From Prorocentrum cordatum (Eukaryota > Sar > Dinophyceae > Prorocentrales > Prorocentraceae), in the NCBI GenBank assembly GCA_963575745.1, contig CAUYUJ010001336.1:1256176-1320175 (forward strand): a stretch of 64,000 bases of DNA, read 5' to 3'. The notes beneath the pieces are model-generated. The model saw only the letters and a program-made list of their open reading frames with translations. It searched no databases and was not told where the DNA came from. The position numbers and the translations under genes are program-made. Shown piece by piece: positions 47,338 to 63,925 of this stretch (its first letter is position 1; every line of letters starts with the position of its first letter).

Positions 47338-47461
47338 CCCACTTGTCATCACTTTGTCACCACTTTGTCATCACTTTGTCCGCAACAAAAACGCGCGACA
47401 ACCCTATTTGTCATCACTTTGTCACCACTTTGTCATCACTTTGTCATCACTTTGTCGCAAG
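47338..47461. repeat. Tandem CACTTTGTCAT array
   Basis: CATCACTTTGTCACCACTTT units of 11-22 bp, about ten CACTTTGTC words in two clusters. Confidence 0.85.
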
Positions 47462-48438
47462 GTTTGTCTCCGTTCCCCTTCCAAGCTGCGAAACCCCAAA
47501 TGTTTCCTTCCGCGCATCGATCTGCGGCCCGTTCAGGCAATGCCGCGCCAGCAACCGCGGGGCCAACGCTACAAACGCAACGCGCGATCTGCGCGTTTGC
47601 TGAAACTGGCCTGATGTCGCGCGATGCGGTTTGCCGCCGCGCCTCCAGCCAGCTGGAAAACTCGGGAATGAATTCGCGTCGTTCACGCCAATGCAGCCCC
47701 GCTGGGGTCGTCTGGGACCCCCCCCCAGCCTGCGCCCGCGCGCGCCCCCCCAGCGAGCCTTGGCGGCGCAAGCTTCAAACCCGCTCCGCGACCCCCTCGC
47801 GGGACGCCTGATTCAAATGCGACGCGGTCGGGGGTGCCCTTGCGACCTCAAGCCACCGCAGGCTGCTCGTAACCTTTTCTCGCTCGGTCCCCCGCTGCGC
47901 GCGCTCGCCCCCCCGCCCGCTATATCCCCCCAATTCCCCCTCCTTCCCGCCCCTGCCCCCGCCCCCGCCCGCCCCCGCGGGGCCGGCGGACGGGGCGGGC
48001 CGCGCCCCATACATCGCATTGCATTTTGCACCCGCGCCGTCGCATTGCATCGGCAGACGCTGCGTTGAACTGGGCGCGGCGCCGCCGCGTGTTCGGCGCG
48101 TCTCCGCCCGATGCGTAGCGCGCCGTGCCCCCGTTCCCGTTCCAGCGCCTGCTTTGTATCTCGTTTCATCCGCGCAGCCGACGCGGGCCCCGCCGGCGCC
48201 CCGACCCCTGCGCCCCGAATGCTTCTTCTCGTGCAGATGTTCCGCCTCCTGTCTCGGCCTTGCCTCGGGGCGACGCCGCTGGCCGCTCGGGGGCTCGCGC
48301 GACCCTGGCGACGACGGCGGTGGAACTTCAGGGAGCTCGAAGCCCGCCGACGCACGGGGCTGCGCGCGGCGCGAAGCCAGGGCCGACGACGCGGGAAATA
48401 TATACTTTTACGGCGGGTCTTGGGGGCAACAACGGCCC
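47462..48438. other. GC-rich intergenic, no gene recognised
   Basis: C-rich runs (47715-47760, 47910-48000) and GCGC words. No supported gene. Confidence 0.4.
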
Positions 48439-49086
48439 TCATAACTTGTTGCAGAACCACACGCCACGATAGCTCCGGAGCGAATGGCTGAGGTGCGCCT
48501 CCTGTGCCCGAGGGCAATTGTACAGTTTCCTCGACCAAAAGGGACTCTCAGGGTAATCCATCTCGTCATCGGCCAACTCCTTTAGCACACTTCCACCATA
48601 GCTAATGATTGCGACATAGCGGTACTCCTGAGGAGAGCGGGAACGGAGGCGGCCATGTGGGGCGATAGCGTTGTGGCCGGCCATCACTCCGCACGTACTG
48701 AAGTCTGACAGTCTGCTAACAAACCTGAAAAATCTGAACCTAAAAATGCTACGGCCGACACGCAATTGCGATGCTTTGACGCGCGTTGCACTGCCAACCA
48801 TTGCATTGCATTGCCACTGCGATGGGCAGAGATGTAGTAGGCACAGGTACGTTTGCTTGCGTGCTTGCGTGGGCATATTTTCTATAGAATGTACTGGCGT
48901 AGGCGCTGGCAACTGCGAAACGCAACCCTGATTCGAAGATGTAGGCACAGGTACGTTTGCTTGCGATGCTCGCGTTGACATATTTTCTACAGAATGTACT
49001 GGTGTAGGCGCTGGCAACTGCGAAACGCAACCCTGATTCAAAGATGAACTGGTGTTGGCGCTGGCAACTGGCGTAGGCGCTGGCAT
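48439..49086 (-). CDS. Gene 3: hypothetical 215-aa ORF with 35-aa repeats
   Basis: ATG at 49086. The N-terminal third contains two copies of a 35-residue unit beginning NQGCVSQLPAPTPVHS and continuing VENMSTRASQANVPVPT or a variant, plus a partial copy. The 105-bp spacing keeps the repeats in frame. The C-terminal half is non-repetitive and protein-like (QEYRYVAIISYGGSVLKELA, DYPESPFWSRKLYNC). No family recognised. It lies about 440 bp past the stop of gene 4, same strand. It may be a last exon rather than a whole gene. Confidence 0.42.
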   Translation of the reverse strand: MPAPTPVASANTSSSLNQGCVSQLPAPTPVHSVENMSTRASQANVPVPTSSNQGCVSQLPAPTPVHSIENMPTQARKQTYLCLLHLCPSQWQCNAMVGSATRVKASQLRVGRSIFRFRFFRFVSRLSDFSTCGVMAGHNAIAPHGRLRSRSPQEYRYVAIISYGGSVLKELADDEMDYPESPFWSRKLYNCPRAQEAHLSHSLRSYRGVWFCNKL

Positions 49087-49227
49087 CCCCTCATTGTTTC
49101 CCCCTTTTCCTCCTCCCCGCTCATCCTCTCTTCCCTCGCCGGAGCTCGGGCGAGGACGCCTGCGAGGCCGACGTCGCGGTGAGGCCCCGGCCGCCAGCGG
49201 CAGCAGCGGCGGCGCCCGCCCCCAGCT

Positions 49228-49412
49228 TGGGAAGGGGAGGAGGAGGGGGGGGAGGAAGAGGAGGAGGATAAGAGGGAGAGGAGGAAATAGACAACGAGTC
49301 GTCGTCTATCTCGTCGCGTAGTCGTCGCCACGACGACTACGCGACGAGGAAATAGAGGGGGGGAGGAGGAGGAGGAGAAGGTGGAGGAGGAGGAGGACGA
49401 CGACGACGACGA
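49228..49412. repeat. GGA tract containing a perfect 18-bp-arm hairpin
   Basis: CTCGTCGCGTAGTCGTCG (49310-49327) and its exact reverse complement (49331-49348) are separated by 3 bp, flanked on both sides by GGA repeats and GAGGAAATAGA words. Confidence 0.85.
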
Positions 49413-49527
49413 CTTCTTGCCCCGCGCATTAAGCATTGAGCGGTCACGGCAACGCTGCAACATCTCCACTCCCCGACTGGTCAGACTGACCTGAGAGATG
49501 CCAATCATGCATACCGTAACGCGCGTG

Positions 49528-52500
49528 TCAAGCACGCGTGCGTTTGCGACTGCTGGCAGTGCTAAGGGCTAGCCTGGATGCAAGCAATGCAAACTGCACG
49601 TCTGGTGGCAGTGCTGGCGGATCGCCTTTGGGCACCACATACAAGACAGACCACAGCAATGCTAAACCGATTACGTGCACATGCATACTATTCCCAGTCT
49701 GCTGTAGGATCGAGCGCCCCGTGCGTCGAGGGAGCCAGCGCGGGCGGCTAGCATCAAACGACACACGCTCACCATGCGCTTTAAACCTCACAGCAAACCC
49801 TTGAAACAACAGCATCTCATGTGGCATGACCCATCGTTTGTGCCGAACGCTCCACAGCGTGTCCACGTTCCTTATCACTGTCATCATCTGTCGCACGCCA
49901 CTCATCTGAATATGATGTGTAGGATTCTGGTTCAACTGGTATGCGCGATCACCTTTCCACTTTGTCATATAACCGTCCAGATAGATCAGCTCCCGGAGGC
50001 TGAGAGTTTGTGCAAACTTTGAAACCGATCTGAGTTGCTCCAGACGCTGACGATGTCTGAGTCTGAGAAAGCGTCCGTGCCCTATGTGTGCCAAGGAAGA
50101 GCAAGTGCCGACCGCACTCAACGAAGACGGTCTCTTGGACGACCAAGCCAACTCACTTTCTTGTTCCCCAGCAATGCCACCGAACAGAAAATCATGCCAA
50201 GTTATACAACAAACCCGACTGCAAGACATGTACACGTCAGACCATGGTTTTATGACACTCATCATCACCAATATTGTTATTCGCCGCTTCCGTGTCACTG
50301 GATGTCCAAGTTCGCTTGGATTTGTCATGACAGTAAAAAGCACGTATAGATCATTTAGGAAGAATGCCAACTCCTCTAAAGGAAATCCCTCTACATTTTC
50401 ATGTATCACAATCGGTTCCATTAGTTTCCGCCTGTGGGCGACCCACGATACAAATGCTAACCGCGTTTTTCCAGCTGATTTCTTTCTTGAACCCTGCGGC
50501 GAGAAATCAACGCATGGCGGACCTCCTACATGTATTCGGGCTCTCTTGAACACGCAATAGCGACAATGTCTAAAACACCAACCAGTTGACCCAACTGATC
50601 TTACATCTCGCATTATATCCAAGTACTCATGTTTAGTTGGGTACGGTGATGTCCGAGAAGATGTTTTCATTGTTCCTCTTATCGCGTCTGACCAAACATC
50701 CGTCATATCTCCGAACAAACAAGTTGACTCTGCGCCAGGGATACACATTTGTTCGTTACGACATGATTTGTCAAAGTCTAATGCAAACATATCCGCCGAC
50801 CCCCGCTTGCTGGGGGTGAAAAGGCGTGTGAGACATTTGGTTGTCCCCCTTCCCCTTCCCCCTCCCCGGGTGTCCAAAATGCAGTTTAAGGGGTGGTGGA
50901 GGGCCCCAAGATGGCTCCAAGATGGCCCTCGCAAGTATCAGTTCCAACTCCGTCAGACGGAGCTGGACAAGGGTCTCACGGAGCCCCTCCTGGGCGCTTC
51001 TCTAGGGCCCTCAGAAAGCTCCAGCAGGGCCCCGAGAGGGCCCAGGAGGGCCCCAAGACGGCCCTAAGATGGCTCCAAGAGGGCCCCAAGATGGCTCCAA
51101 GATGGTCCTAGCAAGTATCAGTTCCAACTCCGTCAGACGGAGTTGGACAAGGGTCTCACGGAGTCCCTCCTGGACGCTTCTCTAGGGCCCTCAGAAAGCT
51201 CCAGCAGGGCCCCGAGAGGGCCCAGGAGGGCCCCAAAACGGCCCTAAGATGGCTCCAAGAGGGCCCCAAGATGGCTCCAAGATGGTCCTAGCAAGTATCA
51301 GTTCCCTCCGTCAGACGGAGTTGGACAAGGGTCTCACGGAGTCCCTCCTGGACGCTTCTCCAGGGCCCTCAGAAAGCTCCAGCAGGGCCCCGAGAGGGCC
51401 CAGGAGGGCCCCAAAACGGCCCTAAGATGGCTCCAAGAGGGCCCCAAGATGGCTCCAAGATGGTCCTAGCAAGTATCAGTTCCAACTCCGTCAGACGGAG
51501 TTGGACAAGGGTCTCACGGAGTCCCTCCTGGACGCTTCTCTAGGGCCCTCAGAAAGCTCCAGCAGGGCCCCGAGAGGGCCCAGGAGGGCCCCAAAACGGC
51601 CCTAAGATGGCTCCAAGAGGGCCCCAAGATGGCTCCAAGATGGCCCTAGCAAGTATCAGTTCCAACTCCGTCAGACGGAGTTGGACAAGGGTCTCACGGA
51701 GTCCCTCCTGGACGCTTCTCTAGGGCCCTCAGAAAGCTCCAGCAGGGCCCCGAGAGGGCCCAGGAGGGCCCCAAGACGGCCCTAAGATGGCTCCAAGAGG
51801 GCCCCAAGATGGCTCCAAGATGGCCCTAGCAAGTATCATTCTGAGAACGAGCTCCAAGATGGCCAGACGGGATCCTCTTTCACACTACCCTCGGCTCGCG
51901 CAGCACACCGATCGGAAGGTTTCGCTCGCCGCTGTCGGCGAGAGCCTGGGCCCAAGCAGCCACGAGAGGCACAGGCCCAAGAAAAAAACAACCCCACGAG
52001 GGCTCTCGAGGGTTAAAACTGAGGGGCCCTCGTGTCGTCGTTTCCCCCTCAAAAAAGGGAGGGTTGGGATGGGAAACTAGAGCCAATACGTTATGGACAT
52101 CTATTCTGCACCTGCTACGCATGCTGCCCCACCCCCTCCAGTCTCTCAGGCCCGAGGGGGGGGAGGTTCAAGCGCTCAGGGCCACTAGGCCCTGAGCGCT
52201 ACACACGGCCTGCACCTAGAGCTCTCTAAGAAAGCCCGTTAACAAACATGTATTCTGAGAACGAGCTCCAAGATGGCCAGACGGGATCCTTTTTCACACT
52301 ACCCTCGGCTCGCGCAGCACACCGATCGGAAGGTTTCGCTCGCCGCTGTCGGCGAGAGCCTGGGCCCAAGCAGCCGCGAGAGGCACAGGCCCAAGAAAAA
52401 AACAACCCCACGAGGGCTCTCGAGGGTTAAAACTGAGGGGCCCTCGTGTCGTCGTTTCCCCCTCAAAAAAGGGAGGGTTGGGATGGGAAGCTAGAGCCAA

Positions 52501-53154
52501 TACGTTATGGACATCTATTCTGCACCTGCTACGCATGCTGCCCCACCCCCTCCAGTCTCTCAGGCCCGAGGGGGGGGAGGTTCAAGCGCTCAGGGCCACT
52601 AGGCCCTGAGCGCTACACACGGCATGCACCTAGAGCTCTCTAAGAAAGCCCGTTAACAAACATGTAGTTCCAACTCCGTCAGACGGAGTTGGACAAGGGT
52701 CTCACGGAGTCCCTCCTGGACGCTTCTCTAGGGCCCTCAGAAAGCTCCAGCAGGGCCCCGAGAGGGCCCAGGAGGGCCCCAAGACGGCCCTAAGATGGCT
52801 CCAAGAGGGCCCCAAGATGGCTCCAATATGGCCCTAGCAAGTATCAGTTCCAACTCCGTCAGACGGAGTTGGACAAGGGTCTCATTCCTTGAGGTGATCG
52901 GCGGAATGGCGTAAGCCACTTGAATAATCAACTCCTTTGCCAGTATAGTTGCACATGTCTGCCAAGTATGCCCGAATTGCCTCGCAAGCGTGCTCAGGAG
53001 CACCGATCCCGGAGAAGCTCGTGCTTAGGCTGAGGGCATCGAGCTTGCATTTCAGTTCTTGATTCACATTGTCAATATCATTGCTCATGCAGTTGAGTGC
53101 ATGGTCAACCCAAGCAAAGGCATCTTCTGAGCAACGTACAATTGAATTGATCAT
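49528..53154 (-). CDS. Gene 4: DNA (cytosine-5) methyltransferase-like protein
   Basis: The family transfers a methyl group from S-adenosylmethionine to cytosine in DNA. Exon 1 (about 52895-53154, ATG 53154) carries the cofactor motif I, LSTSFSGIGAPEHACEA (FSGIG at residues 47-51). Exon 2 (49528-50809) carries motif II/III-like ALDFDKSC and FGDMTDVW, the catalytic motif IV GGPPCVDFSPQG (Cys codon about 50512-50514), motif VI HENVEGF, motif VIII-like VTRKRRITIL, motif IX-like MPHEMLLFQGF and motif X QQTGNSMHVHVIG. So the catalytic core is complete at about 510 aa, without visible regulatory domains. The exon 2 acceptor is TTTTCACCCCCAG|C; the exon 1 donor is ambiguous, with HSAD repeated as GSAD across the junction. 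The 2-kb intron is filled by tandem arrays. Known dinoflagellate enzymes of this family can be retrotransposon-borne; no reverse transcriptase is seen next to this one. Confidence 0.85.
50931..52884. repeat. 180-bp tandem array in the gene 4 intron, interrupted by a 414-bp duplication
   Basis: GCAAGTATCAGTTCC recurs at 50931, 51111, 51291, 51469 and 51649 (spacing 178-180 bp). Each full unit has the palindrome CCAACTCCGTCAGACGGAGTTGG type and CCCCAAGATGGCTCCAAGA words. At 51839 the array is broken by two tandem copies of another unit and resumes at 52666, at the same point of the unit where it broke off. Confidence 0.92.
51839..52665. repeat. Two tandem copies of a 414-bp unit inserted in the 180-bp array
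   Basis: Copy 1 is 51839-52252 and copy 2 is 52253-52665; they differ at only a few bases. Each begins TTCTGAGAACGAGCTCCAAG, holds AGCGCTCAGGGCC-ACTA-GGCCCTGAGCGCT as a perfect hairpin (52171-52200 and 52585-52614) and ends CCCGTTAACAAACATGTA. No coding capacity recognised. Confidence 0.92.
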
Positions 53155-53216
53155 GTGTTACATGCGCATGCACTTGAGTCCGAGATGTGTTACTGCAATT
53201 GTTATGTTGCGATTAG

Positions 53217-53910
53217 TCTCCACGGCAACTACAGCGTGGAGACTACGTCTCCACGTGCACCCCTCTGCGTGGAGATTGTGCCCTCGCACCCACCGTGGGC
53301 ACGTGGAGGCTCAGTCTCCACGAGCGTCAGGTGAGGGCGCGCGTGGGGACACAGTCTCCACAGCTGGGGCGCGCGTGGAGAGTGCGTCTCCACATGACAC
53401 GCCGCGTGGAGGCTCTGTCTCCACATGCGCCGCTCTGTGTGGAGACTGTGTCCTCACACCCACCTCGAGCACGTGGAGACTCGGTCTCCACGAGCGCCGT
53501 GTGGTGGTGTGCGTGAGGACACTGTCTCCACAGCTGTGGGCGCGCGTGGAGGGCGCGTCTCCACATGGCACACTGCGTGGAGACTCTGTCTCCACACGCA
53601 CCGCTCTGCGTGGAGACTGGATCCTCACACCCACCGTGTGCGCGTGGAGACTCAGTCTCCACGGGCATCATGTGACGGGGCGCATGAGGGCACCGTCTCC
53701 ACAGCTGGGGTGTGTGTGGAGAGCGCGTCTCCACGTGACGCGCTGCGTGGAGGCTCTGCACCCGCGCGCCCCGCTCTGCGTGGAGACTGAGTCCTCGCAC
53801 CCACCGTGCGCACGTGGAGACTCGGTCTCCACGGGCATCAGGTGACGGTGTGTGTGGACACCGTCTCCACAGCTGAGGGTGCGTGTGGGGACTGGTCTCC
53901 ACGCACTAGC
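53217..53910. repeat. 170-bp tandem array of GTGGAGAC/GTCTCCAC palindromes upstream of gene 4
   Basis: CTCTGCGTGGAGA or its variant starts at 53262, 53432, 53603 and 53773 (spacing 170-171 bp), giving about four units. Each unit contains several GTGGAGAC...GTCTCCAC inverted pairs, so single strands could form many small hairpins. It starts 63 bp upstream of the gene 4 ATG. Confidence 0.92.
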
Positions 53911-53999
53911 ACATGCGCTGATGTGTCTCCGGGGAGCTGTCACAAGCGATATCAGAAAGCTCTAGGGTAGCACCAGGGTCAACATGATTACCCTTACCA

Positions 54000-54262
54000 T
54001 GTTGCCCAAGATTGCCCAAGATTGCCAAACCCCAGATGTTTACCCAAGATGGCCAATATGGCCCAAGATGACCATGTTGCCCAAGATGATCATGTTGCCC
54101 AAGATGGCCAAGATGCCAAGATGTCCATGTTGGCCAAGATGGCAATGTTGCCCAAGATGGCCAAGATGACCACGTTGCCCAAGATTGCCCAAGATGGCCC
54201 AAGATGGCCCGACCCAAGATGACAAGCAAGGTGTTTGCCCAAGATGACCCAAGACGCCCCGA
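54000..54262. repeat. CCCAAGATGGCC minisatellite
   Basis: Imperfect 9-18 bp units of CCAAGATGRCC with TGTTGCC spacers. Words resemble those of the 180-bp array. Confidence 0.85.
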
Positions 54263-55882
54263 CCGAACCGATATCCCCAAGACTGCTCCACTCTGCCCCC
54301 CCCTAACGCTCTTCCACAGTCAGCGCCCAAAAGGGCTTACAGACATACCCTGGATGTCTGTGCAGAGTTTCAGTGCCAAGTTCCCTTTACATTTTGGGGG
54401 TTGTGATTTTTTTCAAGAGGCATGGCAGCGATGCAGGAACCCTGGATGTCATTAGATAACCTATGAGGCTGGCCCCAAGACGATGTCGAGAGAGAGAAGG
54501 GAGCCCGGGGAGTCAGCTGGCAGCGCGGGCGTGGATTCGCGCCGCAGGCCTGTGACGTCATGGAGTCATAGAGCGGCGAGGCGCCCCGCGAGCATGGGCA
54601 TTCCTCCTCCTCCTTCTCCTCCTCCTCCACCTCCTCCTCCTCCTCTCCCCTCCCCCCAGGTGGTGGGCGAGGAGTTGGGGATGCGGAATGCGGTGCCCGA
54701 TCGGCGACGGCGGCGGCGGCGACGGCGACGGCGACGACGACGCAGCAACTCGCGTAGCAGCACACATAGAAGATGCATGTATCACTGGCCGAACTGGCGC
54801 GCACTTAGCATAACAATCCCAGTCATAGCGCACAATATCACCTATCCCACAGCGGCACGCACTATTCATAGTCATAGTGACTACCTAATCCCGCCGCCCG
54901 TCCACCGGGCGCATGTGTCTGTCTTTTCCATCAGCTAAATACCCTTCCTCAGGGCCCTTCCTCCCTACCCTACCCCATATTCGCAACATCTTCTCTGGAT
55001 AAGCTGACGGAGAGACGCGAAGCGTGCAGAATTAGCGTAGTGTGCTCTGCAATGACACAAGCAAAACTTCAAAACGAACGCTGACCCTCGCGCGCCCGCC
55101 CGCCCCCTCACATCGCAACATCACGACTCGGGCGATGCTGCAGGTGGTAAATTAGAATGCACGCGCTCAGCAGGGAGTTACGTTCCTGTCCTCATGCTCA
55201 GCGATACTCGCACTCAGGACGGCGAGTTGGTGATTCAGTCTGTCAATGCGCTCGACGCTCGCCCACCAGCTGCTGCCCTGCCAGGTGGAGCCGAGACTGC
55301 AGGGGATATGCAAATGTACATTGCTAACGAATGGGCTCCAAACTTCCCGCTTCGCGCCGCGCGAAACGCGAACAACGTTTCGCGCTCTCGCGCCGCCCCC
55401 GACAAGGAATCGTGGAGAAGGGTGAGGAGGACGAGGTGGATCGCTAACCGCGAAGCGCGAATAACTTTGCCCCTGGAAGCCATTGGCTAACGCATGAACT
55501 TCAGGATGGCGCCCGCCCCCATCCCCCAATCCCCTGAGTGCCGTGCGCGCGGAGGATTGAAAAGGCATTGCTCACCTAGTGGGGCTCCTTCCCCCCCGGA
55601 GCGTTCGCGAAGCATTTCGAAATGCCTCAATCGGAGACCCGAGATGGCCCTTCCCTAGAGGGCTCCAAGAGGGCCCCATCAGGAGCCCAGGAGCCTTGGC
55701 GCCCTCCTGGGGCCCGCTGACCCCAAGATCGATCGCTCTCCAGCGCTCCTCCCAAGACGCGAGGCGAAGTCGCCTTCACTTGTCCCGTTTCTGCGCCCAT
55801 ATTCCCCGGCGCCCGCTCAGTCGACGCGAGCCCACAAATCGGTCCGCACGCGGACGTAGGTCATGTACCTGGGCAACGGCAA
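54263..55882. other. Intergenic, no gene firmly recognised
   Basis: Includes a TCC tract (54600-54655), a CGACGG tract (54705-54740), and a minus-strand open stretch at 55167-55300 reading WASVERIDRLNHQLAVLSAS that could be a terminal exon but has no supporting context. Confidence 0.4.
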
Positions 55883-56248
55883 TCACATGCCCCCTTCGCC
55901 AGACAAGGCAAAGGGCACATAGGAGTGCGCTGGGCCCCCGGGGTGCCAGACCGAAGCCCCATCGCGGTATACCCACACGATGTTATCCATGCCGACGGGG
56001 ATCACCCAGCTCTCGGGAGACGTCTCGGACGCTGGCAGGTGCCAGCGGCTGGTGCGAATGATGTCACTGGGGGGAACCACCAGGACCAAGGGCGCCCAGA
56101 ACGGCTCTCGGGTACGCCAAATCCACCAGAATGGCGTCAACACATCATGCTGCAGCCATGGAGCGAACGGCGCTAACGCGACACGGTATGTAGCCGCGCG
56201 GTCTGGGCACCAGCGCGCTAAAAATTCTTGGAGGGACGGTGACGCCAT
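55883..56248 (-). CDS. Gene 5: hypothetical 121-aa ORF
   Basis: ATG at 56248 (MASPSLQEFLARW) to stop at 55883. The text is protein-like, rich in Trp and Pro (FWWIWRTREPFWAPLVLVV, GMDNIVWVYRDGASVWHPGG), with no repeats. The frame is also open for 20 codons upstream. No family recognised; it may be one exon of a split gene. Confidence 0.4.
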   Translation of the reverse strand: MASPSLQEFLARWCPDRAATYRVALAPFAPWLQHDVLTPFWWIWRTREPFWAPLVLVVPPSDIIRTSRWHLPASETSPESWVIPVGMDNIVWVYRDGASVWHPGGPAHSYVPFALSGEGGM

Positions 56249-57155
56249 CGCTAGTGAAACGATTGAGCCCACGCTGCTACGGAGATTGGGCCAGAGCCCC
56301 AAGCCCAAGTCAGGGAGACGAAGAGGACGGAGCGTGCGAGGACAAACGATAATGCTGAACCCTTATCGGGCCCTGCTCCACCTCCTCCTCCTCCTCAGCG
56401 CCCCCCGGGCCTTCGGGGAGGGGGGAGGTGAGGAGAGGGGAGGGGCGGGCGAAGAGGAGGAAAAGAGGGTAAGATTAATGCAAGGCGCACAACAGTCCAC
56501 ATCGCACGAAGGTCGGAGGTCAATCATATCCAAGCGTTTGTCGAACCTGAGCTCCAGAGAAATCCCTCGGCTAGGATCGAGCGACTTCCGTCGTGACATA
56601 TTACCATGATGGGTGATAAAGTGATATTATATGAAGTTATAAGCTTAGATGGCGAAGAGTCGCAGCGAGGAGGGGAGAGGGGAGGGGGGGCGGGGAGAAG
56701 TAAGGAAAAAGGGAAGGAGGAGGAGTCCTTCCCCCCCCTCAGTCTCTCGCCTGGGGCCCCCGGCTCGCCGCGCAGGCCTGGGGGCTCGACGAGTTCGACG
56801 TCGCGGAGCGGCGCGTCTCACTCCAGGCCCGGGCCCCAGCCCCGCGGGCAGCGAGGGGCAGGCAGGGGCAACGACTGGGGCGACGGCGACGACGGCGACC
56901 CGACGACTGACGACGACGACTTGACGACTTGACGACGACGACGACGACAACTCGACGACGGCGACGGCGGCAGCAGCAAAGAAGGAGCAAGTGAGATGAC
57001 GTGCTCTGCGCATCGGTTGCATGGACATCCATCCCCGCCACTGCAACCCTCGCAACTCGCAATGCATCAGACGGCGCTGCTCTGCTCTGCGCACCGTTAC
57101 CCCGGGTGCCCCTGGAGCAGAGTGCCCCGCCGCACCGTGCCGCGCGAACCTCGAA
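56249..57155. other. Intergenic between genes 5 and 6
   Basis: GGA-rich and CGACGA-rich patches (56430-56470, 56660-56730, 56880-56970). The region 3' of gene 6 shows no recognisable processing signal. Confidence 0.4.
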
Positions 57156-63069
<5,914 letters not shown>

Positions 63070-63549
63070 GTCGGAAGATAAATGTTATAGAGTCCGAGGT
63101 AACCGCTTGATCCAGCATGGCCGCTCTACGTGGCCAGAACGAAACGGGGGAGGGCTGGGTTCGCTGACATCGTGGCCCCCGGGCGCGTTCTGACCAGTAT
63201 TCGAGAGAGCTCCGTCCGCATCATCATCACCCGAAACCTGCGTTCACCAGGCAAAACATGACTAAGTGTTTCCTTATCGGCGTGTCGCTAGAGGGTTCTG
63301 CAAGGGGGGTACTGAAGGGCTACAGATAAAGTCCCACGGGAGGGGGGCGGGGATCCCAAGACCGCCCGGTCTGGAGGCGGCCTGGCAGCCGCTTCGTCTG
63401 AGCCCCCCGCACAAATCATTCAGGAATCGTTCTCTCGCTCCACTGTTGGCTACATCTTTGGTCCCGACGGCCACGATCACGAGTCTAAAAAATCAGATGG
63501 TGCACTTGTTGGCGAAGCGCACAAGGGGGTAGGCAGGGGGAGGGGGGAG
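63070..63549. other. Upstream of gene 6, no gene recognised
   Basis: No promoter motif or leader acceptor is convincing; sequence is of mixed composition. Confidence 0.4.
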
Positions 63550-63654
63550 GGCTTCTTAGCAGGAGGCTGCTTCTCAGAAGGCGCGGGCCTTACATCCACA
63601 GACAAGGCTGGCGCCTTCTGAGAAGCAGGGGAGCAGGGGTGCTTCTAAGAAGCC
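63550..63654. repeat. Foldback built on GGCTTCTTAG / CTTCTCAGAAGGCGC
   Basis: GGCTTCTTAG and CTGCTTCTCAGAAGGCGC on the left face their inverses, GCGCCTTCTGAGAAGCAG and CTAAGAAGCC, on the right. Confidence 0.8.
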
Positions 63655-63712
63655 TTCCCCCCTCCCCCCTACCCGGTAGTTATCGTAATCACCGCTCCTC
63701 CCTCTCCCACCG

Positions 63713-63740
63713 ATCGTCGTCGTCGTCCTCGTCCTCGTCG

Positions 63741-63795
<55 letters not shown>

Positions 63796-63797
63796 TC
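63713..63797. repeat. (GTC)n tract
   Basis: CGTCGTCGTC repeat with GCC variants. Confidence 0.9.
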
Positions 63798-63887
63798 CCA
63801 TCGTCGCCACGATCCTCAACCATGTCTTTGCCGGCCTCGGGAATCCGAGTCCGCACCTTTGCTGCGGTGCAGGCGTTTTAATAATAG

Positions 63888-63925
63888 TAGAACCACGCTA
63901 GCGCTTCGCGCACACTTAGGTTCTA
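63888..63925. repeat. Short palindromic element TAGAACC...GGTTCTA, copy 2
   Basis: TAGAACC and GGTTCTA frame AGCGCTTCGCGC. Same plan as 36964-37002, about 27 kb away. Confidence 0.75.

Noticed and set aside
46558-48538. Many overlapping ORFs in the CG-rich region on both strands
   Set aside because: Stop codons are rare at this composition; none has a domain or a codon pattern better than its antisense.
50931-53910. CRISPR-like arrays
   Set aside because: Units are contiguous tandem repeats of 170-180 bp without unique spacers, in eukaryotic DNA.
55167-55568. Minus ORF ending in a helical segment (VERIDRLNHQLAVLSAS)
   Set aside because: Only the last ~35 codons look protein-like, and no partner exon was identified.
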